From assembly GCF_024281235.1 (NCBI RefSeq), contig NZ_JAHWXY010000007.1:1-64000 (forward strand): 64,000 bases of DNA, in the 5' to 3' direction. The position numbers were made by a program, and so were the translations under genes. The DNA comes from Shinella daejeonensis. GTDB taxonomy: Bacteria > Pseudomonadota > Alphaproteobacteria > Rhizobiales > Rhizobiaceae. Below, in pieces: positions 35,035 to 43,278 of the stretch (positions within the stretch are counted from its first letter, which is position 1; each line of letters begins with the position of its first letter). The notes under the pieces are model-generated. The model was not told where the DNA came from and did not search any database. It saw only the letters and a program-made list of their open reading frames with translations.

Positions 35035-35259
35035 ATGACACCTGACGCATCGACCTGGCGTTCTTCGGCGGAATATGACCGTCTGGATGCGTTGACGGCA
35101 TCCGATCTGGCATGGGAATGGCTTCGCCGCAACGAAGCCTATGACGCAGATTTTGAAGCTTCGGCCTCTGACCATGGAGACCCCGAACCGCTGACCGAGC
35201 ATATCCGGCGGCGGTGGGGGTTGCGATTTCCCGGTCGATCCCCAGGCCGCACCTCCTGA
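35035..35259 (+). CDS. fseA: FseA N-terminal part (DUF6499), zero frame
   Basis: A 74-aa frame with the DUF6499 signature (WRSSAEYDRLDALTASDLAWEWLRRNEAYDADF). It ends normally at TGA 35257-35259, but homology passes into the +1 frame after LRFP. In ICEMlSymR7A the two frames (msi172/msi171) are fused by programmed ribosomal frameshifting to make FseA, the activator of rdfS. GGGAGG lies five bases before the ATG. Confidence 0.85.
   Translation: MTPDASTWRSSAEYDRLDALTASDLAWEWLRRNEAYDADFEASASDHGDPEPLTEHIRRRWGLRFPGRSPGRTS
35227..35233 (+). other. probable +1 programmed frameshift site TTT-CCC-G
   Basis: In frame zero the codons are TTT CCC GGT; in the +1 frame CCG GTC GAT. Slippage of the proline tRNA from CCC to CCG skips one base and joins ...WGLRFP to VDPQAAPPDAPVVW, a natural continuation into the DUF2285 half. 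The zero-frame stop is 24 bases further on. Confidence 0.75.
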
Positions 35260-35275
35260 CGCCCCCGTCGTCTGG

Positions 35276-35806
35276 ATGCCGCAAGAGGACACGAGCGCGA
35301 TCCTGTTGGCCCCAGCTCCGCCGGCATTCGAAGACAGCCTCGGCCATGTCCCGGCCATCTGGCGTGTTCACCTTCCGGCAGACGGCGCCGACGGCGATTT
35401 CCGTTTCGCGCTCGGCAACGGGCAGAAGCTCCAGATCCTCGATGGCGCTGTGAACAGCGAGACGATTACGGTGGCCGTGGTTTCGCTCGGCCTCGACGGC
35501 TTCGACCGGATCGAAGCCATTCGTCGTTTCCTCTCTGCACTGCATGGCCGCGCCATCCCGCCCGACACACGCCTGACCCTGCAACAACGCGCACGTCTCC
35601 GCCGGATGCTGCAAGCCTTCGACGGACATCGGGCCGGCGCAACACAACAGGAAATCGCTCAAGCTCTCCTGAACATCGGTCATCTCGACCGTGACGAATG
35701 GCAGGCATCCTCGGCCCGCCATGCCATCAAGGCGCTGATGCGCAATGCCCGCACGATGGTCGCCGGTGGCTATCGAAAACTCCTGCGTCATCGCCGCCCA
35801 CGCTAG
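35276..35806 (+). CDS. fseA: FseA C-terminal part (DUF2285), +1 frame
   Basis: A 176-aa frame from its first ATG, but open upstream to at least 35219, so translation probably enters by frameshift at 35230-35233, giving a fusion of about 257 aa with the DUF6499 part. The C-terminal DUF2285 domain (LTLQQRARLRRMLQAFDGHRAGA ... RTMVAGGYRKLLR) is DNA-binding in related regulators. Together they form FseA, expected to activate rdfS at 35947 and so excision. No ribosome binding site precedes the ATG at 35276, which favours frameshifting over independent starts. Confidence 0.82.
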   Translation: MPQEDTSAILLAPAPPAFEDSLGHVPAIWRVHLPADGADGDFRFALGNGQKLQILDGAVNSETITVAVVSLGLDGFDRIEAIRRFLSALHGRAIPPDTRLTLQQRARLRRMLQAFDGHRAGATQQEIAQALLNIGHLDRDEWQASSARHAIKALMRNARTMVAGGYRKLLRHRRPR

Positions 35807-35946
35807 CGCAACTTCGTGCGCCCGATGGTGGGCGATTTCGATACCCCCCAACTTCGCCCTGCAACTCGCCGGTTCTCCTTCGCCACCGTGGTCCTTGCCC
35901 GCCGCTGATCCCCAGCGGCCGTCCCAACACCACGGAGACCCGTTCC

Positions 35947-36228
35947 ATGCCGCACGAACCCGTCATTCTGCCGCCGCGCTTTCTGCGCACCAAGGAAGCC
36001 GCCGACTTCCTCAGCCTGTCGGCGCGAACGCTGGAAAAGCATCGCACCTACGGGACCGGCCCCGCCTATCGCAAACTCGGCGGCCGCGTCGTCTATGCCA
36101 TCGACGATCTCGAAGCCTGGACCGAGCGCGGTGCGGTCACATCCACCTCCGATCCGCGCGGTTCCATCCTGCCCGCCAAGCGACAGGCCGTTCCGTCCGG
36201 TCGACAGGCTGGCCGCTACGCCCGCTGA
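35947..36228 (+). CDS. rdfS: RdfS-like excisionase / HTH_17 protein
   Basis: A 93-aa protein with a MerR/excisionase-type winged helix (FLRTKEAADFLSLSARTLEKHRTYGTGPAYRKLGGRVVYAIDDLEAW). Its position after fseA and before repA/parA/traF matches RdfS, the recombination directionality factor of ICEMlSymR7A, which turns the integrase to excision and also activates transfer genes. CACGGAGA precedes the ATG. Confidence 0.82.
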   Translation: MPHEPVILPPRFLRTKEAADFLSLSARTLEKHRTYGTGPAYRKLGGRVVYAIDDLEAWTERGAVTSTSDPRGSILPAKRQAVPSGRQAGRYAR

Positions 36229-36247
36229 TCGCAACCGGTTTCCCTTC

Positions 36248-37423
36248 ATGGCGGTGCGACGTCGACTCTCTTCCGAGCGCGGGCAGCTCGACTTGTTTAG
36301 GGCGCTTCCCGGCGACTTCGCGCCACGAGACGCGCAGGATCTCATGGCCTATCCCTTCTTTTCCCTCGCCAAGTCGAAGCGCATCGCGCCCATCGACTTC
36401 ACCGCAGGCAGCGTGACCATCCGGGTCGAGGCCGTTCCCGATCACGGTATGGCCACGATCTGGGATGCGGACATCCTGATCTGGGCCGCGAGCCAGATTG
36501 TCGAAGCCCGCGATACCGGGCTTCGCACCTCGCGGCTGATGGCCGCCACCCCCTATGAAATCCTCACCTATGTCGGGCGTGGCACGGGCTCACGCGACTA
36601 CCAGCGCTTGAAAGCGGCCCTCGACCGGCTGCAATCGACCACGATTTCCACCTCGATCCGCCAGCCGGCCGAGGGTCGACGCCACCGCTTCTCGTGGATC
36701 AACGAATGGCAGGAGCGCACCGACCGCAACGGCCGCCCCGACGGGATCGAGATGATCGTGCCGGACTGGTTCTACCAAGCCGTCCTCGACGATGCCCTCG
36801 TGCTGACGATCGACCGGACCTATTTCGACCTGACCGGCGGCCTCGACCGCTGGCTCTATCGCCTAGTGCGCAAGCATGGCGGCCGCCAGCGCGATGGCTG
36901 GCGCTTCGACTTCCATCACCTCCATCAGAAATCCGGCAGCCTGTCACCGTTCAAGCGCTTCGCCTTCGAGCTGCGCGACATTATCCGGCGCCAGCCTCTG
37001 CCGGGCTACACGCTGTTTCTCGAAGCCGAGATCGGCGGCCGCATGCTGCTCGCCTTCGAGCCCACCGCGCCCTGTGGAAAACCTGTGAATGGCCTCGTGC
37101 TATCGGGAACCCGGACTATCGTGCTATCGGGAACCCGAGGCTCGTGCTATCAGGAACCGAAACCGGCCTTAACCTACGGCCGTCATTCACGAAATCGCGC
37201 CCTTAACTTAGAGTCTAACATAGACTCTAACCTTGAAGAGCGTGCGCGCGATGTGGAAAACCTCATCCGCGACACCGCGAAAAGCCTCAGTATAGCCGGG
37301 AAGAAGAGGGCATCCGACGTCCCGAAATCGTCTCGACCGGCATCTGATCGAGGCACGGCCGAGACGCCTGAAGCTCCCGACACGCCCCGCCTTCCGCTCG
37401 ATCCGCCGGAGGGCCGGCGATGA
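36248..37423 (+). CDS. repA: replication initiator protein RepA
   Basis: A 391-aa RepA-type initiator. The core (about 25-270) has YPFFSLAKSKRIAPIDF, ATPYEILTYVGRGTGSRDYQRLKAAL and IDRTYFDLTGGLDRWLYRLVRKH. Such proteins allow limited replication of the excised ICE. Three iteron-like repeats lie inside the gene (37096-37159) and encode the repeated peptide VLSGTR. The 3' part is low-complexity and less conserved. Its stop overlaps parA (ATGA at 37420). Confidence 0.86.
   Translation: MAVRRRLSSERGQLDLFRALPGDFAPRDAQDLMAYPFFSLAKSKRIAPIDFTAGSVTIRVEAVPDHGMATIWDADILIWAASQIVEARDTGLRTSRLMAATPYEILTYVGRGTGSRDYQRLKAALDRLQSTTISTSIRQPAEGRRHRFSWINEWQERTDRNGRPDGIEMIVPDWFYQAVLDDALVLTIDRTYFDLTGGLDRWLYRLVRKHGGRQRDGWRFDFHHLHQKSGSLSPFKRFAFELRDIIRRQPLPGYTLFLEAEIGGRMLLAFEPTAPCGKPVNGLVLSGTRTIVLSGTRGSCYQEPKPALTYGRHSRNRALNLESNIDSNLEERARDVENLIRDTAKSLSIAGKKRASDVPKSSRPASDRGTAETPEAPDTPRLPLDPPEGRR
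37096..37159 (+). repeat. three iteron-like repeats inside repA
   Basis: CGTGCTATCGGGAACCC at 37096-37112 and 37120-37136, and CGTGCTATCAGGAACCG at 37143-37159, with starts 24 and 23 bp apart. TGTGGAAAA, a DnaA-box-like sequence on the other strand, lies on both sides (near 37075 and 37250). Candidate replication origin. Confidence 0.7.
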
Positions 37424-38073
37424 TCATTGTGCTCCTCAACCAGAAGGGCGGCGTCGGCAAGACGACGCTGGCCCTGCATCTCGCCGGTGAACTGGCGAGC
37501 CGGGGCAGCCGCGTCACCCTGATCGACGCCGATCCGCAGGGATCTGCCCTCGACTGGTCGCAGCAGCGCGCGCGTGAGGGCCTGCCACGCGCCTTCGGCA
37601 CCGTGGGCCTGGCCCGCGACACGCTGCACCGTGAGGCGCCCGAACTCGCTCGCGATGCCGATCATATCGTCATCGACGGGCCGCCACGCGTCGCCGGGCT
37701 CATGCGCTCGGCGCTGCTCGCCGCCGATCTGGTGTTGATCCCGGTGCAGCCCTCGCCGTTCGATGGCTGGGCCTCGGCCGAGATGCTGTCCCTCCTTGCG
37801 GAGGCCCGCATCTACCGGCCGCAGCTCATCGCCCGCTTCGCGCTCAACCGCTGCGGCGCCCGCATCGTCATCGCCCGCGAGACGGCCGAAACGCTCGCCG
37901 GCCACGATCCGCCGGTGCTCGCCAGCGCCATCGGCCAGCGCGTCGTCTTCGCCGACGCCGCGCAGTCCGGGCGGCTCGCCAGCGAGATTGATCGCCAATC
38001 TCCTGCCGCCTGTGAGATCGCCGCGCTTACCGCCGAGATCGAAGGGCTGGGCATCGGGAGGGCCGCACGATGA
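37420..38073 (+). CDS. parA: ParA-family partition ATPase
   Basis: A 217-aa ATPase with the deviant Walker A QKGGVGKTTLALHLA at the N-terminus, Walker A' LIDADPQGSALDW and Walker B HIVIDGPPR. The small size without an N-terminal HTH is typical of type Ib ParA. It would segregate the excised, replicating ICE. Translationally coupled on both sides (ATGA overlaps at 37420 and 38070). Confidence 0.92.
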   Translation: MIIVLLNQKGGVGKTTLALHLAGELASRGSRVTLIDADPQGSALDWSQQRAREGLPRAFGTVGLARDTLHREAPELARDADHIVIDGPPRVAGLMRSALLAADLVLIPVQPSPFDGWASAEMLSLLAEARIYRPQLIARFALNRCGARIVIARETAETLAGHDPPVLASAIGQRVVFADAAQSGRLASEIDRQSPAACEIAALTAEIEGLGIGRAAR

Positions 38074-38813
38074 GCGTCCTCACCGGCGACTGCCGTGAAG
38101 AAATGCCCTGGCACGCGCCTTATGACATGATCATCGCCGATCCGCCCTATGGCGACACCTCGCTCGCCTGGGACCGGCGCGTCGAGGGCTGGGTCGCGCT
38201 GGCGCGCGCCGCCCTCCGGCCTACCGGCTCGCTTTGGGTCTTCGGCTCGCTGCGCTGCTTCATGGCGACGGCCGACCGCTTCGCCGATGCCGGCTTGCGG
38301 ATCGCGCAGGAGATCGTCTGGGAAAAGCAGAACGGCACCGGATTTCATGCCGACCGCTTCAAGCGGGTGCATGAGCTGGCCGTCCAGTTTTATCCGGCAG
38401 AGACCGCCTGGCGTGACATCCACAACGACGTCCAGACCACGCCCGACGCCACCGCGCGGACGGTTCGCCGCAAGCAACGTCCTCCCCATACCGGCCAGAT
38501 CGACGCTGGCCAATATGTCAGCCATGACGGTGGCCCGCGCCTCATGCGGTCGGTCATCTACCTACGCAACTGCCACGGCCGTGCGATCCATCCGACCGAG
38601 AAACCGTCGGCGCTGCTGGAAATCCTGATCCGCACGAGTTGCCCCGAAGGCGGGCTGGTCGGCGATTGGTTCGCGGGCTCCGGCGCGGCAGGCGAAGCCT
38701 GCCGGCTTTCCGGCCGCCGCTATATCGGCTGCGAGATCGATCCCGACATGGCCGAGCGCGCGCGGGCGCGCATCGCCGCCGTGCTGTCGTTTCACGATGG
38801 AGGCGCGTCATGA
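38070..38813 (+). CDS. DNA methyltransferase of the DPPY (N6A/N4C) class
   Basis: A 247-aa methyltransferase with catalytic DPPYGDTSLAW near the N-terminus and SAM motif DWFAGSGAAGEAC near the C-terminus, the beta-class order. No restriction gene is next to it, so it is an orphan enzyme. It may methylate element DNA to evade restriction or to mark replication. It sits within the coupled parA-DUF2840-traF run. Confidence 0.88.
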   Translation: MSVLTGDCREEMPWHAPYDMIIADPPYGDTSLAWDRRVEGWVALARAALRPTGSLWVFGSLRCFMATADRFADAGLRIAQEIVWEKQNGTGFHADRFKRVHELAVQFYPAETAWRDIHNDVQTTPDATARTVRRKQRPPHTGQIDAGQYVSHDGGPRLMRSVIYLRNCHGRAIHPTEKPSALLEILIRTSCPEGGLVGDWFAGSGAAGEACRLSGRRYIGCEIDPDMAERARARIAAVLSFHDGGAS

Positions 38814-39064
38814 CGGCGCGCAACGAGAAGCGTGGCTTCGCTGCTCGCCCGGCCGATCCCGATGGCTGGATCAGGGCCGGTGACGCGCCGCCAGCAGGTG
38901 GCGGCGCTGCGACGGCCTACACAGCCCGGCTCACGATCGACATCACGCCTGAGCTTCGCGGGCGGATCAAGATCGCAGCGATCAGGCGCGGCGGCACCGT
39001 CACCGACATGCTGCGCGACCTGCTCGCGCGCGAATTCCCCGATACGTCAGGAGAGCGCTCATGA
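38810..39064 (+). CDS. small ribbon-helix-helix-like protein, possible ParA partner
   Basis: An 84-aa protein. The C-terminal part (ARLTIDITPELRGRIKIAAIRRGGTVTDMLRDLL) fits a ribbon-helix-helix DNA-binding domain with a disordered N-terminus, similar in plan to ParG-type centromere-binding proteins. Two genes after parA, so it may be the partition partner. Coupled by ATGA at 38810. Confidence 0.78.
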   Translation: MTARNEKRGFAARPADPDGWIRAGDAPPAGGGAATAYTARLTIDITPELRGRIKIAAIRRGGTVTDMLRDLLAREFPDTSGERS

Positions 39065-39546
39065 TCGGCGCCGCAGCTCATGAAGATGACCTGACCCGCG
39101 TGCAACTGACGTGGGTGGAAAAGAAGATCGAGTTCTGGATCAGGTTCGGTCAGGAGGCCGGGGAACATATCCTCGACCGCAGCCGCCGCACCGTCTCTTT
39201 CCGTCCCTGTGCCGTGTTCGCATTCGTCCGCTGGGCGGCGAATGACTATGGCACCGTCATCTCGCGGATCGACATCGTGCGCGCCGTCGCGCCCGGCTGC
39301 GCCTATCAGACGCTGCCCTTCGTGCGTCCCGGCGCGGAAATCCTGCTCAGGATCGAAACCTGGCCGAAGGTCGAGGATGTCCTTCACCATGTCGATGCGA
39401 TCGAGGCGCTCGGCATCGACCCCGCCGAGGTCGATCCCGATCACTGGCGCCATGTCGCGCACTGGATGAGCGCAGGGGAAGCGCCGCGTCCCTATCCGCT
39501 GGAGCGCCATCTCGCCTGGCTTCGGCGCCGGGAGGTCGGACAATGA
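39061..39546 (+). CDS. DUF2840 family protein
   Basis: A 161-aa protein matching DUF2840 (HEDDLTRVQLTWVEKKIEFWIRFG, FVRWAANDYGTVISRIDIVRA). The gene is a fixed neighbour of traF and parA in ICEs of this type. The function is unknown. ATGA overlaps on both sides. Confidence 0.86.
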   Translation: MIGAAAHEDDLTRVQLTWVEKKIEFWIRFGQEAGEHILDRSRRTVSFRPCAVFAFVRWAANDYGTVISRIDIVRAVAPGCAYQTLPFVRPGAEILLRIETWPKVEDVLHHVDAIEALGIDPAEVDPDHWRHVAHWMSAGEAPRPYPLERHLAWLRRREVGQ

Positions 39547-40085
39547 CCCGCGCCCGCTATGTCCTGCTGACGGCGGCGGGGCTTTCCACCGTCATCGCCA
39601 GCGGCGTTCCGACCGCGCCCAGGCTGGTGTGGAACGCATCGGCCAGCGTGCCGGTCGGCTTCTACACCATCGCGCCGGCGGACCGGCTCGAGGTGCCCGA
39701 TCTGGTTGCGGTCATGCCGCCCGAATCCGTCGCGGCCTTCATGGTCGCGCGCGGCCACGTCGCCCGTGACGTGCCGCTTCTCAAGCACGTCCTCGGCCTG
39801 CCCGGACAGTGCCTGTGTCGTCATGGCCGCGCGATCACGGTGGATGGGATCGAGATGGGCGAGGCCCGCGACCGCGACAGCCGGGGCCGCGACCTGCCGG
39901 TCTGGCAGGGCTGCCGCACCGTCGCCGAGGACGAGATCTTCCTGATGAACCCGGACGTCGGCGACAGCCTCGACGGCCGCTATTTTGGCCCGTTTCCCGC
40001 CTCGACGGTAATCGGTCGGGCCATTCCGCTTTTCACCGACGAGGACGGCGATGGCCGCCTCGTTTGGCGCGCGCCGATGCGGTGA
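39543..40085 (+). CDS. traF: TraF, S26-family signal peptidase
   Basis: A 180-aa inner-membrane peptidase: N-terminal membrane anchor, catalytic serine in NASASVPVGFYT and lysine in LLKHVLGLPGQ. In RP4-type systems TraF processes and cyclises the TrbC pilin, whose gene lies at 49200. Last gene of the coupled rdfS-repA-parA block. Confidence 0.92.
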   Translation: MTRARYVLLTAAGLSTVIASGVPTAPRLVWNASASVPVGFYTIAPADRLEVPDLVAVMPPESVAAFMVARGHVARDVPLLKHVLGLPGQCLCRHGRAITVDGIEMGEARDRDSRGRDLPVWQGCRTVAEDEIFLMNPDVGDSLDGRYFGPFPASTVIGRAIPLFTDEDGDGRLVWRAPMR

Positions 40086-40152
40086 CGGCGCGTCCGCAGC
40101 GGCGCGTGCGAACGCTCCGCATCTTCTCCACCGCGTTTGAAAGGAGCCTCCA

Positions 40153-40488
40153 ATGGCACTGATCGGTCAATTCACCCGCACCCCGTCCGGCTATTCCGGG
40201 CATGTCCGCACCCTCATGCTCGACGTCGAGCTGACCTTCGTTCCCGCCGAGAATACGGACTCCGAGAAGGCGCCCGCCTATCGCATCCATCTCGGCGATG
40301 AGGACGGGCCGGAGGTCGGCGCTGGCTGGAAACATGTCGGCGAAAGCGCGGGGCCGTTCATCTCGGTGCTGCTCGACGATCCCGTTTTCCAGCAGCCGAT
40401 CCGCGCCCGCCTGTTCCAGTCGGACGACGAAGGCCGCGAATGGGGCCTGCGCTGGAACCGTCCGAAAAAGCGCGACGAAGAGGAGTGA
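40153..40488 (+). CDS. DUF736 family protein
   Basis: A 111-aa DUF736 protein (IGQFTRTPSGYSGHVRTLML ... ending in a basic RPKKRDEEE tail). Found almost only on conjugative elements and plasmids. The function is unknown. GAAAGGAG precedes the ATG; 68 bases after traF. Confidence 0.88.
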   Translation: MALIGQFTRTPSGYSGHVRTLMLDVELTFVPAENTDSEKAPAYRIHLGDEDGPEVGAGWKHVGESAGPFISVLLDDPVFQQPIRARLFQSDDEGREWGLRWNRPKKRDEEE

Positions 40489-40490
40489 GC

Positions 40491-41255
40491 ATGATCACCT
40501 CCTGCACTCGTCCCGCCTCGGGAAGATGCGGCGCCCGCCGCCGCATCTTCCTCCTTCTTCTTTCCGGCCTGTTCATCCCGGCCGTCGCCGCGCCGCCGAT
40601 TCTGGCGCAGACCACTGTGCCAGATCGTGCGACCGCCCTGCATCCGCACGCCGCGCACATCACCGAGGCGTCACAGCGTTTCGGCATCCCGGCGATATGG
40701 ATCATGGCCGTGATGCGGGCGGAAAGCGCGGGCGATGTGCGTGCGCTGTCGTCGGCGGGTGCGATGGGGCTGATGCAGGTGATGCCCGACACCTGGGCGG
40801 AGCTGCGCATCCGCCATGCTCTCGATCGTGATCCCTTTGAGCCGCGCGACAATATCCTCGCGGGGACGGCGTATCTGCGCGAGATGTGGGACCGCTACGG
40901 CAATGTGGCCGCGATGCTCGCAGCCTACAATGCCGGCCCCAGTCGCTACGACGAATACCGCCTTGCGGATCGTCCGCTGCCCGCCGAAACGCGCGCCTAT
41001 GTCGCTTCGCTTGCTCCCATTCTGCACGGCGAAGCGCCATCGGGCACCGCTGCCGCTGCTGCCCGGTCGCTCGACTGGCGCGAGGCGGCGATCTTCGTTG
41101 CGCGCGGAGATGGGACTTCCCCCGCAGATCCAGCGTTGCAGGGTCGTGCGCCGGACGACGCCCCTTCACTCCTCCCGGCTGCACCGGAGTCGCTCACCGC
41201 CTTGCAGCCCGAGGGCCTCTTCGTCACCCGCAATGCCGGCGGGGACCAGCCATGA
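40491..41255 (+). CDS. lytic transglycosylase of the conjugation system
   Basis: A 254-aa protein with a signal peptide (IFLLLLSGLFIPAVAAPPILA) and an SLT domain: catalytic Glu in MAVMRAESAGD, ALSSAGAMGLMQVMPDTW and AAMLAAYNAGPSRY. It opens the peptidoglycan for the Trb channel, the VirB1 role. Two bases after the DUF736 stop. Confidence 0.92.
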   Translation: MITSCTRPASGRCGARRRIFLLLLSGLFIPAVAAPPILAQTTVPDRATALHPHAAHITEASQRFGIPAIWIMAVMRAESAGDVRALSSAGAMGLMQVMPDTWAELRIRHALDRDPFEPRDNILAGTAYLREMWDRYGNVAAMLAAYNAGPSRYDEYRLADRPLPAETRAYVASLAPILHGEAPSGTAAAAARSLDWREAAIFVARGDGTSPADPALQGRAPDDAPSLLPAAPESLTALQPEGLFVTRNAGGDQP

Positions 41256-41349
41256 GCGGCGGCAACGCAATTCGCATCCCATCGTGCGCTGGCGTGTCAT
41301 GGAGGGCGCGAGGAGTGGCGGCAAGCACCACGACCGAAGGATGGCTAGA

Positions 41350-41498
41350 TAAAAAGGCGCACGGTGCGCTTCGGTTGGGCGGTTGTTTTTGCGTGGTTTT
41401 CTGGCGCGTTCCGCACCGTGCGACGCTGACGCGCGCCGTGTGCTTCGCGCCCATCTTCCTGATTTTCCACTCTCTTTTGCACCGTGCCGGGCTGCGCC
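41350..41498 (+). other. candidate origin of transfer (oriT)
   Basis: The only non-coding gap around the relaxase gene. It contains a perfect dyad GCGCAC-G-GTGCGC (41357-41369), CGCAC-C-GTGCG (41412-41422) and GCACCGTGC (41479-41487), all sharing GCAC(C/G)GTGC. oriT of related ICEs lies directly upstream of the relaxase gene. The nick site cannot be assigned. Confidence 0.5.
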
Positions 41499-43253
41499 AT
41501 GTCCGATGAGCATGAGTTCCGCATCCGTCCGGGGCGCATCCGTTCGACCCGCGCGCAGCAGACCCGGCCCTTCATCGCGCAGGCGCTGGCGGCCGCGCAG
41601 AAGGCTGGTGGCCGGGTCTCGCGCTCAGGCAAGATCGCTTCCGGCAATCGCTCCCGCTTCGGGCGCGGCCAGCGCGCCAGCATCCAGGCCAATCGCCTGC
41701 TGACCGGGCAGTCACGCAACGTCGTCATCAAGACCCGCGTGGTTCGTCACATGTCTCGCTCCGCGCCGCTTGGTGCCCACCTCAATTACCTGCGCCGCGA
41801 CGGCGTGACCCGCGATGGGGAAAAGGCGCGGATGTTCGGCCCGGAAATTGACGACATGGATGCCGGCGCTTTCGCGGAGCGCTGCGAGGACGACCGGCAT
41901 CATTTCCGCTTCATCGTGTCGCCCGAGGACGCAGTGGACATGGCCGACCTCAAGGATCACGCGCGCGAGTTGATGGGGCAGATGGAGAAAGACCTCGGCA
42001 CGAAACTCGATTGGGTCGCGGTCGATCACTGGAACACCGACAACCCTCATATCCACATCATCCTGCGCGGCCGCACCGACGATGGCCAGGACCTGGTAAT
42101 CTCTCGCGACTACATCAAGGAAGGGATGCGCGCCCGCGCACAGGATCTCGTCACGCAGGAACTCGGCCAGCGCACCGATCTGGAGATCCACCGCAATCTG
42201 GAGCGGCAGGTCGAGGCCGAACGCTGGACCCAGCTCGACCGCCAGCTTGTGCGCGACGCCGGCAAAACCTGCATCGTTGATCTCGCCCCGCTCGCCGACC
42301 GTCAGCAGGACGAGTTCCATACGCTGAAGATCGGTCGGCTCCGCACCCTCGAAGTGCTTGGTGTCGCTGACCAGATCGGCCAGTCACAATGGTTCATCAA
42401 GCCCGAGGCTGAAGCGGTCCTGCGCGAGCTGGGCGAGCGTGGTGACATCATCAAGCGTATGCATCGTGCTCTGACCGAACGCGGCATCGAGCGGGGTTCG
42501 GCCAGCTATGTCCTGGCCGGTGAAAGCCTCGACGTTCCGGTCATCGGCCGTCTGGTCGAGCGCGGCCTTGATGACGAGCTGAAGGGCACAGCCTATGCCG
42601 TGGTCGACGGCGTGGACGGCCGCAGCCATCACATCAGGCTACCGCATCTGGACGCCGCCGGCGACAGCCCGCCCGGCTCAATCGTCGAGCTGCGTGCCTA
42701 CGAGGATGCGCAAGGGCAGCGCCGCGTCGCACTCGCCGTCCGCTCCGATCTCGATCTTGGTGCGCAGCTGGGTGCCGAAGGCTCGACCTGGCTCGACCGG
42801 CAGGCCATCGCCCGCGATCCGATTGCGCTCTCGCACAGCGGCTTTGGTGCCGAGGTCCGTCAGGCTCTGGATGAGCGCGCGGAGCATCTGATCGGCGAGG
42901 GCTATGCCGAGCGGCAGGGCGGCCGCGTCGTCTTTGCGCGCCGGCTGCTCAGCACGCTGCGCAGGCGCGAACTCGACAGCCTTGCCGAGAAGCTCGCGAT
43001 TGAAACCGGCATGTCCTTCGAGCGCGCCGCCAGCGGCGAATATGTCGCCGGTTCATATCGCCAGCGCTTCGCGCTCGCCTCAGGCCGCTTCGCCATGATC
43101 GAGGGTCCCGGACCCAACGGGGGCCTCGGCTTCCAGCTCGTGCCCTGGTCGCCCTCTCTGGAAAAGCAGATCGGCCGTCACGTCTCCGGCGTCGCCCGCG
43201 ACGATGGCGGCATCGATTGGGATTTCGGGCGCAAGCGTAGCCTCGGCCTCTGA
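41499..43253 (+). CDS. rlxS: conjugative relaxase (VirD2-like, DUF3363)
   Basis: A 584-aa relaxase. The N-terminal part is basic (RGQRASIQANRLLTGQSRNVVIKTRVV). The relaxase domain follows, with HLNYLRRDGVTRDG and the metal-binding HxH in DNPHIHIIL. The C-terminal 350 residues are DUF3363. It would nick oriT and pilot the strand. The symbol is used for resemblance to RlxS of ICEMlSymR7A. The start at 41499 is preferred over 41484 because the MSDEHEF opening fits the family. Confidence 0.9.
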   Translation: MSDEHEFRIRPGRIRSTRAQQTRPFIAQALAAAQKAGGRVSRSGKIASGNRSRFGRGQRASIQANRLLTGQSRNVVIKTRVVRHMSRSAPLGAHLNYLRRDGVTRDGEKARMFGPEIDDMDAGAFAERCEDDRHHFRFIVSPEDAVDMADLKDHARELMGQMEKDLGTKLDWVAVDHWNTDNPHIHIILRGRTDDGQDLVISRDYIKEGMRARAQDLVTQELGQRTDLEIHRNLERQVEAERWTQLDRQLVRDAGKTCIVDLAPLADRQQDEFHTLKIGRLRTLEVLGVADQIGQSQWFIKPEAEAVLRELGERGDIIKRMHRALTERGIERGSASYVLAGESLDVPVIGRLVERGLDDELKGTAYAVVDGVDGRSHHIRLPHLDAAGDSPPGSIVELRAYEDAQGQRRVALAVRSDLDLGAQLGAEGSTWLDRQAIARDPIALSHSGFGAEVRQALDERAEHLIGEGYAERQGGRVVFARRLLSTLRRRELDSLAEKLAIETGMSFERAASGEYVAGSYRQRFALASGRFAMIEGPGPNGGLGFQLVPWSPSLEKQIGRHVSGVARDDGGIDWDFGRKRSLGL

Positions 43254-43278
43254 CTTCAACCGGAAAGGATCTATGCCT

